Assembly (NCBI RefSeq): GCF_007991215.1
Contig: NZ_BJXX01000013.1
Span: 80,043-144,042 of the forward strand
Source of the DNA: Aneurinibacillus danicus
GTDB lineage: Bacteria > Bacillota > Bacilli > Aneurinibacillales > Aneurinibacillaceae
Direction of reading: 5' to 3'
Length of the DNA stretch: 64,000 nucleotides
Shown: piece by piece, positions 25,142 to 33,337 of the stretch
Numbering within the stretch: the first letter of the stretch is position 1
How the letters are laid out: each line of letters begins with the position of its first letter
Notes under the pieces: generated by a model
Told to the model about the DNA's origin: nothing
The model's database searches: none
The model's input: only the letters and a program-made list of their open reading frames with translations
Position numbers and translations under genes: made by a program

Positions 25142-26116
25142 ATGAGTAAGCGAATGCTATTGCAAGCGACAATTCTTATTCTGTTTTTTATCGTACCGTT
25201 GCTCGACATTTTCCGGATTGATTTAGTTCATCTTCATTTTTATGTTTTGACTAAAAGCTTCTCGTTTAATGACGGATATATTTTGCTGTTGACCGTCCTT
25301 GTGCTTGTTTTCACTTTCGTCTCTATTTCTCAGTGGTTCGGCCGCCAGTTCTGCGGGTGGATGTGTCCGCATAACACCTTTTCCGTATATCTGACCAAGA
25401 TTACAAACTCCAAGACGCTGCGCAATAACGCCGGTCTGCGCAATGCCATCGACATTGGCTTATCGCTTATTTTTGCTCCGCTCATCGGCTTTAGCATGAT
25501 TGCATATTTCTATAGTCCAAAGGACTTGTTCGAAGAAATTATTACGTTTGATACGGGCGCCTGGTCGTTTTGGGCTTACATTCTGGCCACCGTTTTCTTC
25601 TTTGTCATGATTAACAGACTGCGTCATAGCTTCTGTCGCAGCGCATGCCCATATGGCATGCTGCAAATGATTCTGTCCGACAAGAACTCCCGCACCGGCG
25701 GCATTAAAAATATGTTCCGCGGCGCAGGTCTTGTACTTACGCTGTTGATGACCGTCATGACTTCAATCTTATTGTTCTCTATCTTCACCAACACGGGATT
25801 TGCGGTCAGCATCGGCAAAAACCTCCAAGGTGTACCAGCCGAGAACCGCATTATTTACACGTACAACCTCCAGATAGAAAATCTTAAGGATAAACCGGCC
25901 ACCTTTACACTTACGTATCAAAATGTTCCAGAAAGCTGGGACGTCATACTTCCATCCCGGGTAAAAGCGGAGCCGAATTCTGTAGCTAGTGAAACCCTGC
26001 TCTTCCGGATCGACCAGGGCAGCATCGGCAAAAACACTGCGATTATGATTATCATCACAAATGAGGAAGGCAAAAAAATTGAGCGCGAAATCAGCATCTT
26101 TCCAATAAAGAAATGA
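25142..26116 (+). CDS. CcoG/FixG-like polyferredoxin lacking the soluble ferredoxin domain
   Basis: A 324-residue membrane protein. It keeps the NapH-like core: FGRQFCGWMCPHNTFSVYL after the second helix, and FCRSACPYGMLQMIL after the fourth, with CxxxCP motifs for iron-sulfur binding. It also keeps the C-terminal immunoglobulin-like domain (residues about 230-324) seen in cytochrome oxidase accessory protein CcoG. The usual central part with two CxxCxxCxxxCP clusters, which should follow CPYGMLQ, is missing; the chain goes straight to the next helix. CcoG helps copper loading of cbb3 oxidase, and this shortened form may act differently. It is monocistronic and followed by an R2 repeat. Confidence 0.8.
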   Translation: MSKRMLLQATILILFFIVPLLDIFRIDLVHLHFYVLTKSFSFNDGYILLLTVLVLVFTFVSISQWFGRQFCGWMCPHNTFSVYLTKITNSKTLRNNAGLRNAIDIGLSLIFAPLIGFSMIAYFYSPKDLFEEIITFDTGAWSFWAYILATVFFFVMINRLRHSFCRSACPYGMLQMILSDKNSRTGGIKNMFRGAGLVLTLLMTVMTSILLFSIFTNTGFAVSIGKNLQGVPAENRIIYTYNLQIENLKDKPATFTLTYQNVPESWDVILPSRVKAEPNSVASETLLFRIDQGSIGKNTAIMIIITNEEGKKIEREISIFPIKK

Positions 26117-26118
26117 TA

Positions 26119-26263
26119 AGAAAAACGCGCGGGCGTTGCCGGTCTTTCCCTCCCTTCGGGCTACACGCTCCACACGGAAAAAGCAACGGCCGGCACACGC
26201 CTCGCACGTTTTTGCTCGATTCCAATAGAAGGTAAGTATATCTCGCTTTACAATATACTTATA
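26119..26263 (+). repeat. interspersed repeat R2, short copy
   Basis: Inverted ends AAAAACGCGCG (26121-26131) and CGCACGTTTTT (26203-26213) enclose a core with GGTCTTTCCCTCCCTTC and ACACGCTCCACACGGAAAAA. A tail (AAGTATATCTCGCTTTAC) is also shared with the second copy at 30.2 kb. It starts directly behind the CcoG-like gene. Confidence 0.8.
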
Positions 26264-26310
26264 CCAAAAAGAAGACTCCTGCCCTGAGGAGGAGTTTCGC
26301 GGATTAACGC

Positions 26311-26356
26311 ATAAAAGCGAAAAGGTTCACATCCCCGCTCCTTTTCGCTTTTCTTA
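26311..26356 (-). terminator. terminator of the MarR-type gene
   Basis: On the minus strand AAAAGCGAAAAGG ... CCTTTTCGCTTTT folds into a 13-bp stem just after the stop. Confidence 0.75.
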
Positions 26357-26362
26357 CGTCAT

Positions 26363-26884
26363 TCATATCGTAGCTACACGTTCTGCCTTATTCTCACTCT
26401 CGCGAAGCCAGTGAATTTTATCAGGTCCGTGCAGCTCTTCTGCCAAAAAGTCCAAACATTCGAAAAAGAGTGCGGACACATTGCGACCGTAGCGCACCTC
26501 TAAGCTCTCGAGCGCTCGCGTGATGCGAAATACATCAGGTGCCTGTACTTTGCTTTCTTCAATAATGTTTCTTCCTTTATCGGTTAGGTATACATTTACT
26601 ACCCGACCGTCTTTGTCACTTTTTTCGATCGTGACAAGCCTCTTCTCCATCATTTTCTTCACATGAATAACAACAGAAGATGGGTGCCAGAACGTCCATT
26701 CTGCAATCTGGGTGACACGCACTCCTTCATAGCAATACACGATCCATAAAATATTCAGCTGAACCGCTGAATCCAGTTCCAGCTTTCGTGCGGCCGTCTC
26801 CCAGTCTTCTTTGTTGACGACAGCAATGGCGCGTAAGGTATTAAGAACCTCGTGTAAAGTTTGTGATTGATTCTGAAGGTCCAT
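26363..26884 (-). CDS. MarR-family transcriptional regulator
   Basis: A 173-residue winged-helix protein. The DNA-binding part is VRVTQIAEWTFWHPSSVVIHVKKMMEKRLV and the wing KSDKDGRVVNVYLTDKGR is typical of MarR proteins. Helical dimerisation regions lie on both sides, and a longer than usual C-terminal helix ends near HWLRESENKAERV. The target is unknown. It faces away from the DUF1885 gene. It is not a close match to ScoC/Hpr from memory. Confidence 0.88.
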   Translation of the reverse strand: MDLQNQSQTLHEVLNTLRAIAVVNKEDWETAARKLELDSAVQLNILWIVYCYEGVRVTQIAEWTFWHPSSVVIHVKKMMEKRLVTIEKSDKDGRVVNVYLTDKGRNIIEESKVQAPDVFRITRALESLEVRYGRNVSALFFECLDFLAEELHGPDKIHWLRESENKAERVATI

Positions 26885-27093
26885 AATCAGTCTCTCCTTC
26901 CCCCTCCGTGAAACGAATTTAACAAAATTTATTTTATCTACTATACAATAGTATATTTTTCTAAAAATTTAGTCAACACAATCTTTATGGAGAATGCCAG
27001 AAAATCCACATGGTTTGGCGGTTGCCAAAGGCCGGATGCGATGCTAAACTCAAAGGTAAGTGTCTTTAGAATCCGGGGTAGGAGTGAATAGAA

Positions 27094-27573
27094 GTGAGTA
27101 GAAGTGCCTACATAAAATTTGTTGAAGGGTCAACTACAAAACAGGTTACATTGGACGAAGTTAAACAGCAGTTCAAACGCTATACAGAAATGACCGCCAA
27201 AACCGGTCAACAGCTGGACTGGGATTATCGCCACTCCGCTTTTCCGTACACGATTGAAGAAAAGCCGGAAGCAAAGGGACAATGGTTTTATCTTAAAGGA
27301 ACCGACGAGAAGCTGTATCGTTACATTCTGGTGGGAGTTGGCACACGTCAAGTAGAGAAGCAGACGAAACAACCGGACCCGGAGAACGAGGGCCAGACTC
27401 AAACCGTAACAACAATCGAAGAGGAAAATTACATTCAGGTTACACTGACTCCTGAATCAACACACGGCGATAAAGGCAAGGCCAATGAATTTTGTAAATA
27501 TTTAGCCAAACAATACAAAGCCGAGCTGCACCTTTTTAACGGACGCGTCATGTACTATAACCCACGAAAATAA
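27094..27573 (+). CDS. DUF1885 family protein
   Basis: A 159-residue soluble protein starting with GTG, with GGAG 8 bases before. SAYIKFVEGSTTKQVTLDEVK, AKTGQQLDWDYRHSAFPYTI and ANEFCKYLAKQYKAELHLFN match my memory of the DUF1885 family restricted to Bacillales. No catalytic motif is apparent and function is unknown. It is monocistronic and followed by two R1 repeats. Confidence 0.82.
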   Translation: MSRSAYIKFVEGSTTKQVTLDEVKQQFKRYTEMTAKTGQQLDWDYRHSAFPYTIEEKPEAKGQWFYLKGTDEKLYRYILVGVGTRQVEKQTKQPDPENEGQTQTVTTIEEENYIQVTLTPESTHGDKGKANEFCKYLAKQYKAELHLFNGRVMYYNPRK

Positions 27574-27620
27574 ACATCCGCCTACATATTAAAGAAAAGG
27601 AGGGAGAAGAACGGGGGGAT

Positions 27621-27690
27621 GATTTCAATGTGGAAAAAGGCAAAGGCCCTTTTCTTCCCTCTCCTTCTTTCCTCACGATTTTCACAAAAA
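27621..27690 (+). repeat. interspersed repeat R1, copy B (degenerate)
   Basis: GATTTCAATGTGGAAAAAGG ... CTTCTTTCCTCACGATTTTC, but lacking the CCCCGGATCTCATTT middle and with a changed hairpin (GGCAAAGGCCC). It forms a tandem pair with copy C about 100 bases on. Confidence 0.75.
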
Positions 27691-27789
27691 ACCACCATGG
27701 CATCTCAGCCACAACCCCGGCATGAAAATGAGGGTAGGGACGGCTGACTTTTGCGGTACGAAGAAAAAGAGAGGAAAGAAGGAGGTGAG

Positions 27790-27882
27790 GATTTCAATGG
27801 TGAAAAAGGCGAACGCCTTTTTCTTCCCCGGATCTCATTTCCTCTTCCCCTTCCTTCTTTTCTCATGATTTTCACAGAAAAA
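27790..27882 (+). repeat. interspersed repeat R1, copy C
   Basis: Full-length copy: ATTTCAATGGTGAAAAAGGC, CTTCCCCGGATCTCATTTCC and CTCATGATTTTCACAG. On the minus strand it follows a GCAGAG-AAAT-CTGC hairpin with TCTTTTT behind the DUF4912 gene. Confidence 0.85.
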
Positions 27883-27909
27883 GAGCAGATTTCTCTGCCC
27901 TTCTTCCCC

Positions 27910-28290
27910 CTATCCCGCATAGGGAAGGATCCGATCGGATCGTTTCAGCGAATAATACCGACCGTCTATCATGCGCACCCCTAATTCTACACAATACTGT
28001 CGGGTACTTTCAATTCCATACAAAAGCCAATTTGCTGCCTGAAAATTGATGTCAAAGTCGACATACGTATCAAGGCCATCATTCTTAATCATCCGGTCTG
28101 TTACATCATACAACCGGATTACAAACGGCAATTCTGAAACCGGAATTGCAAACCGCTGCTCGATAGCCTCCTTGTGATGATTATCAATCTCCCAGGACGC
28201 TGTGAGCGACTGTGTATCATTCCATGCGACACGTATATTCGGTCCCTCTACGTCAGTCTTCGAGGTACGCCTCTTAGGCTTTGCTTTCAT
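27910..28290 (-). CDS. DUF4912 domain protein
   Basis: A 126-residue protein. PNIRVAWNDTQSLTASWEID, FVIRLYDVTDRM, FDINFQAANWLLYGIESTRQ and YCVELGVRMIDGRYYSL follow the pattern of DUF4912, a beta-sandwich domain in Firmicutes resembling carbohydrate-binding folds. A short basic N-terminus (KAKPKRRTSK) precedes it; there is no signal peptide. Function unknown. It is transcribed toward the DUF1885 gene and ends near R1 copy C. Confidence 0.8.
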   Translation of the reverse strand: MKAKPKRRTSKTDVEGPNIRVAWNDTQSLTASWEIDNHHKEAIEQRFAIPVSELPFVIRLYDVTDRMIKNDGLDTYVDFDINFQAANWLLYGIESTRQYCVELGVRMIDGRYYSLKRSDRILPYAG

Positions 28291-28405
28291 CCGCTGCTCT
28301 CGTTCCTTTCTTTAATAAAATGTATGCGGTTTCTACCGACACCCTGTAGTATATCCCCATTATATCATCTTTTTGCAGGAATATGAATAGAGGATGGCAA
28401 AGGTG

Positions 28406-29029
28406 CTACCGGGAATGAATGGCGTTCTCTCCCACAACTTGATAGTCCCCGCCACTTCCCTGTTTCATAATCATCTGGACTTTGTAATCGCCCGCCTCTT
28501 TAAACTGCATTCCCTTCACATTATGCGTGTATAGAAAAGCTGTGCCATTTCGAGCGGTGGAATAACTTTGAGGATAGCTTACATACTCTTCGGTACCAAA
28601 AGGGTTGCGGATCACAATTTTAAACACGAGGGAGTCGGCTTTCGGAGCATTATCCACATCAACAAAAACATCAAACGAAACTTTGCTGCCTTTATCCACA
28701 ACCATAAAAGGAGAAACGATCTGATAATTATTCTTGTTCGTCTCTTCAACCGCAGCCGCGACAATCATATTGATATTAGGCTTCGTAACCTTCGTTTTTC
28801 CAGTCTCTTCATCCCGGACAACAAATGCTCCCAGACGTTCTGCCATCGCACGCAACGGGACAACAGTGGCACCATCCATGACAAGAGGAGGAGGCTTGAT
28901 ATCCTGCAGCGGATTGCCGTTGAATTCGACAGATGCTACGGGGTATTTTCCGCGGTAGACATCGCCGGATGCCATGGCTACCCCGGAAAGTAACAGGGAT
29001 GTAAGCAGGATTAGTACTTTCCGCTTCAT
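28406..29029 (-). CDS. secreted copper amine oxidase N-terminal domain protein
   Basis: A 207-residue exported protein with a signal peptide (MKRKVLILLTSLLLSGVAMA). The stretch VEFNGNPLQDIKPPPLVMDG with ATVVPLRAMAERLGAFVV is the usual copper-amine-oxidase N-terminal fold, common in stalk and cell-surface proteins of Bacilli; it does not imply oxidase activity. The C-terminal half is beta-rich (VSFDVFVDVDNAPKADSLVF) and may be a second sandwich domain. Function unknown. Confidence 0.85.
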   Translation of the reverse strand: MKRKVLILLTSLLLSGVAMASGDVYRGKYPVASVEFNGNPLQDIKPPPLVMDGATVVPLRAMAERLGAFVVRDEETGKTKVTKPNINMIVAAAVEETNKNNYQIVSPFMVVDKGSKVSFDVFVDVDNAPKADSLVFKIVIRNPFGTEEYVSYPQSYSTARNGTAFLYTHNVKGMQFKEAGDYKVQMIMKQGSGGDYQVVGENAIHSR

Positions 29030-29154
29030 TCGTCTACCTCTTTTCCGATTCTTCGCCTACTATTACTTATACGCGCTGCAGGACAATTTGTTTTTCCTCC
29101 ATCATTGTTTTTTATATCTCCTCCTTACTTTTACGCTGAGGTTCTGCGATGTCT

Positions 29155-29373
29155 TCATTTGTCCGCTTTCTCGCTTCTCCTTCTCATTACTAGTAAAACC
29201 AGCAGAAGAATGAACAGCAGAAGGACGGACCCACCAATCACGAAATATACAGAATAGTCGTTCCAATCAATTCTGTTTTTCCCTTCACTGATGGCTTTCT
29301 GCGATTTGGAAAATTGCCGGGATTCAAATTGGCGTTTAGCTGGATAACCGATCCACTTTTCCCTTATATGCAC
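29155..29373 (-). CDS. small single-helix membrane protein, uncertain
   Basis: A possible 72-residue protein from a GTG start, with a hydrophilic N-terminus (ESRQFSKSQKAISEGKNRID), one strong C-terminal membrane helix (YFVIGGSVLLLFILLLVLLVM) and a basic tail. No ribosome site is clear. It could instead be the C-terminal remnant of a larger surface protein that lost its 5' part. It lies about 125 bases upstream of the copper-amine-oxidase-domain gene on the same strand. Confidence 0.4.
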   Translation of the reverse strand: MHIREKWIGYPAKRQFESRQFSKSQKAISEGKNRIDWNDYSVYFVIGGSVLLLFILLLVLLVMRRRSEKADK

Positions 29374-29423
29374 CGTGGGCTTGGTCGGTCAATATAAGCG
29401 GCGCCCGAAAAATTTCTTCGGCA

Positions 29424-29460
29424 CAAAAAAACAAGCTCCGGAATGTTCCGGAACTTGTTA
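29424..29460 (-). terminator. terminator of the PgpA-like gene
   Basis: On the minus strand AACAAGTTCCGGA-ACA-TTCCGGAGCTTGTT is followed by TTTTTTG. Confidence 0.85.
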
Positions 29461-29503
29461 CGTGTAGTTTCACATAGTATCTCTTTAAATAGAAAGCAGG
29501 GGC

Positions 29504-30058
29504 TTATCCTGCCTGTTCACTGTTCTGTTGGGCGCTCATTTGCCGATCGCGCTCCGCTTCTTCCTCATCGCGCAGACGATGCGCCATCCGGCTGGATGCG
29601 GACGCCGCAATACTGGCCACCAAATCGTCGAGAAATGTGTGAATTCCGTTGCCGCGCTTTGTATCTAAACGCTTAATAATACCGATTTTCTGCTTATCCA
29701 GATGGCCAAATGTCGTTACCGCAATGCTTCCATAACCAAATACGGAACCAAGTGCAAGCGTTTCATCGCATCCGAATAACCCTTCATCGCTCTCAATAAT
29801 CGATTGCAACGGCTCTGTCAGCATTCCTTTCTCAGCAAGAATGTCGAGCTCCGTGCCGACAAGAATCGCATGTTGAATCTCCCTTTTTTCTAATACGGCG
29901 TGAACGCTTTCAATGCAAGAGGACATTTTTAGCCCTACATTATAAGGCGCCTGCATCAAATATACCACATCCGCAATATCTTCGATGGTGACTCCCCTAT
30001 CGGCAAGACGCTGCAGTGCTGCATTTTTTACTTCTCTGCTGTGTACTTGTCTTTTCAT
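29504..30058 (-). CDS. phosphatidylglycerophosphatase A-like protein (YutG type)
   Basis: A 184-residue protein of the PgpA fold. VFGYGSIAVTTFGHLDKQKIG, GIIKRLD, and HTFLDDLVASIAASASSRMAH are the family hallmarks. A helical N-terminal extension (EDIADVVYLMQAPYNVGL) is typical of the Bacillus YutG group, which is soluble rather than the membrane enzyme of E. coli. ATG at 30058 follows AAGGAG; an earlier in-frame TTG overlaps that site. The role in phospholipid synthesis is inferred. Confidence 0.85.
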   Translation of the reverse strand: MKRQVHSREVKNAALQRLADRGVTIEDIADVVYLMQAPYNVGLKMSSCIESVHAVLEKREIQHAILVGTELDILAEKGMLTEPLQSIIESDEGLFGCDETLALGSVFGYGSIAVTTFGHLDKQKIGIIKRLDTKRGNGIHTFLDDLVASIAASASSRMAHRLRDEEEAERDRQMSAQQNSEQAG

Positions 30059-30218
30059 CTTTACTATCTCCTTCCCCAACCGATAACACTACAAAAGAAT
30101 CAGATATAGTTCATCATATCACAACTCATCTCCAATAATGGTAAAATTATCATCCGGTGCAACAGCACCGAAGAAATGAACTATAATTATGTATATGATT
30201 TGTGAACATTTATTGTTA

Positions 30219-30480
30219 AAAAAAACTCGCGGGCATTGCCGCTCGTCCTTTTTCCACACAGAAGACAAGCGGCCGCTTTGTGGCCCTTCGGTCGGACCGG
30301 CAAAACATCCGGGTACCTCGAAGAGGGAGACAATTGCCGGTCTTTCCCTCCCTTCAGGCCACACGCTCCACACGGAAAAAGCAACGGTCGGCACACGCCT
30401 CGCGAGTTTTTCCTTGTTTACGAATGGAAGGAAAGTATATTTCGCTTTACAGTGATAAAGTGAAATATACTTTCCTATAC
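30219..30480 (+). repeat. interspersed repeat R2, long copy
   Basis: Inverted ends AAAAACTCGCG (30221-30231) and CGCGAGTTTTT (30401-30411) enclose the R2 core, plus about 95 extra bases bounded by direct repeats of ATTGCCG. The shared tail ends in a large hairpin GAAAGTATATTTC ... GAAATATACTTTC (about 30431-30476). Confidence 0.8.
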
Positions 30481-30482
30481 AT

Positions 30483-30508
30483 TAAAAAAATCGGCCCTAC
30501 GGCCGATC
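30483..30508 (-). terminator. terminator overlapping the stop of the 30497 small gene
   Basis: On the minus strand GATCGGCC-GTAG-GGCCGATTTTTTT; the TAG stop lies in the loop and 3' arm. Confidence 0.85.
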
Positions 30509-30673
30509 TTCGGGGTCATATTCCGGCTCTTTTCCGGCTGGAGCCAACTCCTGATTCGGACTCCATTCCGTACCCGAGCTGAATCGGTTTAAAATCACTG
30601 CCACCAGATAACTTGCCCCAAAGAGCAGGAGAAGAGAAAGCAAAGATAGAATAACAATATAAAAAATAGCCAC
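30497..30673 (-). CDS. small single-pass membrane protein
   Basis: A 58-residue protein starting with GTG, 7 bases after GGAGGG. It has one N-terminal membrane helix (MAIFYIVILSLLSLLLLFGA) and an acidic, proline-rich C-terminal tail (NQELAPAGKEPEYDPEDRP). The strong ribosome site and the terminator fused to its stop make it very likely real. The topology resembles other tiny Bacilli membrane proteins such as YtzI, but I cannot assign a family. It is monocistronic and divergent from the GNAT gene. Confidence 0.75.
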   Translation of the reverse strand: MAIFYIVILSLLSLLLLFGASYLVAVILNRFSSGTEWSPNQELAPAGKEPEYDPEDRP

Positions 30674-30782
30674 ATTAAGTCCCTCCTTATGCTTTGATTA
30701 GCTATAAGTTTTACCCGTACCATGAGAAATATACCGGGGGACATCCTACAAAAATCAACCATGGAAACAGGAGTTGAAACAC

Positions 30783-31229
30783 ATGCCTATCTATAAAGTA
30801 AAACGAGTACATAATGAAGCGGAGAAAGAGGGGGCGCTTAACGTCCGGCGCCGCGTCTTTATTGAGGAACAAAACGTGCCGGAAGAGCTGGAAGTGGACG
30901 AGCATGACTCTTTAGATGCCTCTACGATCCACATACTTGCCACCAATGAACAGGGAGAAGCGGTAGGCGCCGGTCGGCTGCGTGAATACAAACCCGGTAT
31001 AGGAAAAATCGAACGAGTAGCCGTACTGTCTTCGTGCCGAGGCCACGGCCTGGGACGTCTGCTGATGGAGAAGCTGGAAGCCGAAGCGAAAGAGAACGGC
31101 TATGGCACACTAAAGCTGAATGCACAACTACAGGCCCAGCCTTTTTACGAACGGCTCGGCTACAAACCGCACGGCGACACATTCATAGACGCCAACATCG
31201 AGCACATAGCCATGATAAAAACAATATAA
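30783..31229 (+). CDS. GNAT family N-acetyltransferase
   Basis: A 148-residue acetyltransferase. The N-terminal REVFxxEQxVP-like block, VRRRVFIEEQNVPEELEVDE, and the acetyl-CoA site KIERVAVLSSCRGHGLGRLL define the ElaA/YjcF-type GNAT group. AQLQAQPFYERLGYKPHGD forms the C-terminal strand region. The acceptor substrate is unknown. ATG at 30783 is 10 bases after CAGGAG; an in-frame TTG 9 bases upstream is too close. Its stop lies inside a long inverted repeat. Confidence 0.9.
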   Translation: MPIYKVKRVHNEAEKEGALNVRRRVFIEEQNVPEELEVDEHDSLDASTIHILATNEQGEAVGAGRLREYKPGIGKIERVAVLSSCRGHGLGRLLMEKLEAEAKENGYGTLKLNAQLQAQPFYERLGYKPHGDTFIDANIEHIAMIKTI

Positions 31230-31333
31230 GAGAGGAAAAGGGAGGAGCTAATGATTCGCTTGTTTTCGCTGGGTTGAAAAGAAAAGGCTTCATCATTATG
31301 CTCACTCCTTCCCTTTTCCGTCTCTCTCTTATA
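31225..31333. repeat. 109-bp inverted repeat between convergent genes
   Basis: Arms 31225-31255 (TATAAGAGAGGAAAAGGGAG...) and 31292-31333 pair over about 28 bases with small bulges, around a loop of about 36 bases. It spans the GNAT stop codon and ends just before the PHP gene stop at 31346. It may act as a bidirectional terminator, but it is unusually long. Confidence 0.65.
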
Positions 31334-31345
31334 GTTCAAGAAGGA

Positions 31346-32182
31346 TTATGCTTTCTTACTCAGTTCGCGAAGGCGGCACACCGTGTCCATTGTGATCGTG
31401 CGGGCGCCCAGGTCGGCGTGAAAAATTTCATCATTCCGCGTGCCGTGGAAATCTGAACCCGCTGTTTTTACCAGGTTATGCTCATCTGCTAGTGCACCGT
31501 ACAGCCGCATGTCATCTTCGTCATTGTCAGGATGATACACTTCGATGCCCTGCAAGCCGTGTTCAATTAAGCTTTTCACCAATTTAGGATTTTTGTATAA
31601 TCCAGGATGGGCCAGCACAGCCACACCGCCTGCCGCCTGAATGATATCAATTGCTTCCTGGGGTGAAATGCGCGGCGGATTTACGTAGGCTGCTCCCGTA
31701 GATCCCAGATATTTATCGAATGCCTCTTTCATGGAGGAGACGACGCCTTTTTCCATGAGCAATTCCGCCATATGCGGTCGGCCGATATTGCCGGCTTTTT
31801 CTTTTTTTCTTTCTTCCACTTCTTCTAAGGTAATGTCAATACCGAGCTCGTTCAATCTGGCAATTATCATTTTGTTCCGTCGGCCGCGTACTTCACGCAA
31901 CTCTTCCAACCGCTCAAGAAACACCTGATCCTGAATGTCAATATAATATCCGAGCACATGTACATCTTTGCCTTCGTGCACCGAACTAATCTCCACGCCC
32001 GGCACGATTTCGATATGCTGGCGCTTTCCTTCTTCAAGCGCTTCTGCCAGCGCCGCTACCGTATCGTGGTCTGTAATTCCAAGTGCGGCCAGTCCTTTTG
32101 CTTTGGCCCGCTCGATTAACTGCCGGACGGTAAACGTGCCGTCCGACGCTGTTGTATGTGAATGAAGATCTGCTTTTTCCAT
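31346..32182 (-). CDS. PHP-domain phosphoesterase (TrpH/RNase AM type)
   Basis: A 278-residue metal-dependent phosphoesterase. DLHSHTTASDG, ALGITDHDT, PGVEIS, AVLAHPG and TAGSDFHG carry the histidine and aspartate ligands of the PHP trinuclear site. The family includes 3',5'-nucleoside bisphosphate phosphatase and 5'-3' exoribonuclease activity on short RNA. ATG at 32182 follows GGGGTGA and gives MEKADLHSH; the open upstream extension lacks a site. Transcribed on its own. Confidence 0.9.
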   Translation of the reverse strand: MEKADLHSHTTASDGTFTVRQLIERAKAKGLAALGITDHDTVAALAEALEEGKRQHIEIVPGVEISSVHEGKDVHVLGYYIDIQDQVFLERLEELREVRGRRNKMIIARLNELGIDITLEEVEERKKEKAGNIGRPHMAELLMEKGVVSSMKEAFDKYLGSTGAAYVNPPRISPQEAIDIIQAAGGVAVLAHPGLYKNPKLVKSLIEHGLQGIEVYHPDNDEDDMRLYGALADEHNLVKTAGSDFHGTRNDEIFHADLGARTITMDTVCRLRELSKKA

Positions 32183-32311
32183 TACTGTCACCCCTGTTTG
32201 TATTGGAATCGAACGTGAAAAGACGGTATGCCGGAGCATCCCGTCTTCTTACCTCGTTCTACAACCTTTGTTCAATCTCTACAGTACGCCTGCTACGTAT
32301 TATGAGGCTTA

Positions 32312-33082
32312 CTACCCCATTATATTATATCCGGCATCCACGTGAATCACTTCACCGGTAATGCCGCGCGACAGATGACTAAACAAGAAGAGCGCCGCAT
32401 CCCCTACTTCCCGTTGGTCGACCATCCGGCGAAGCGGCGCTTTCTCAGGTACGCCTTTTGTTAAATCGTTGAAATTTCGGATGCCTTTGGCTGCAAGCGT
32501 ACGAATTGGACCGGCAGAGATTGCGTTGACTCGAATGTTATTCTGTCCAAGATCGGATGCAAGATAACGCACGCTCATTTCCAGAGCGGCTTTTGCCACG
32601 CCCATGACATTATAATTCGGAATCACGCGTTCTCCTCCGAGATATGTTAGTGTTACAATGCTGCCGCCTTCTGTCATTAATTTGCGGGCTACATTGGTGA
32701 CTGCAACCAGCGAATATGCACTAATATCGTGCGCAAGCGCAAAGCCATCACGTGATGTGGAAACAAACTCATCTTCTAAGTCTTCCGACTTTGCATACGC
32801 GATGCAGTGTGCCACACCATGGAGTACGCCTACTTCCTGCTTAATTACAGTAAACGCTTGCTTGATATCTTCATCGTTGGTTACATCGCACGGGACAAGA
32901 ATCGTGCGTTCTTGGCCAAGTGAAGAAGCCAGTTCCTCCACGCCGGATTTCAACCGTTCTCCTTGATAGGTGAATATCAGATTGGCACCAGCTTCACGGA
33001 GCGATTGCGCAATTCCCCAGGCAATGCTTCGCTTATTAGCCACACCCATAATCAGAATATTTTTACCTTTCAGTATATCCAT
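32312..33082 (-). CDS. fabI: enoyl-[acyl-carrier-protein] reductase (NADH)
   Basis: A 256-residue SDR enzyme that catalyses the last reduction of fatty acid elongation. The nucleotide motif is the FabI variant IMGVANKRSIAWGIA. The active site is YNVMGVAK with Tyr and Lys spaced by six, and TLTYLGGERVIPNYN is diagnostic. AAISAGPIRTLAAKG-type sequence follows (NAISAGPIRTLAAKGI). It is monocistronic. The presence of this enzyme makes a FabK role for the 20 kb oxidoreductase less likely. Confidence 0.96.
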   Translation of the reverse strand: MDILKGKNILIMGVANKRSIAWGIAQSLREAGANLIFTYQGERLKSGVEELASSLGQERTILVPCDVTNDEDIKQAFTVIKQEVGVLHGVAHCIAYAKSEDLEDEFVSTSRDGFALAHDISAYSLVAVTNVARKLMTEGGSIVTLTYLGGERVIPNYNVMGVAKAALEMSVRYLASDLGQNNIRVNAISAGPIRTLAAKGIRNFNDLTKGVPEKAPLRRMVDQREVGDAALFLFSHLSRGITGEVIHVDAGYNIMG

Positions 33083-33337
33083 CGGCTTATTTCCTCCTAC
33101 TGTTACAATGATTTATATTGAGCCTGCAAATATATAATGAAGACTTCACCATGCTTTATAACGAGGAAAAATTTATGTATCACGGCATAATTCATTGCAA
33201 AAAACAATACACTAAAAATTAATAAGAAATATGTTATATATTTTGTTTTATTCAGCCCTATATATGGTAAGCAGATAGTAGTGATTCAATCTTCTTAAAA
33301 TGTTACCATGGCGAAGGAGGGGCAGAGAATAGTACCC
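33083..33337. other. AT-rich intergenic region
   Basis: About 250 bases with the fabI ribosome site on the left. AAGGAGG at 33314-33320 lies ahead of the Spo0E-like gene. I see no repeat or further gene. Confidence 0.5.

Noticed and set aside
29067..29105. 12-codon frame MMEEKQIVLQRV after GGAGGAG
   Set aside because: Spacing of 12 bases is poor and the peptide is too short to support; no regulatory structure follows it.
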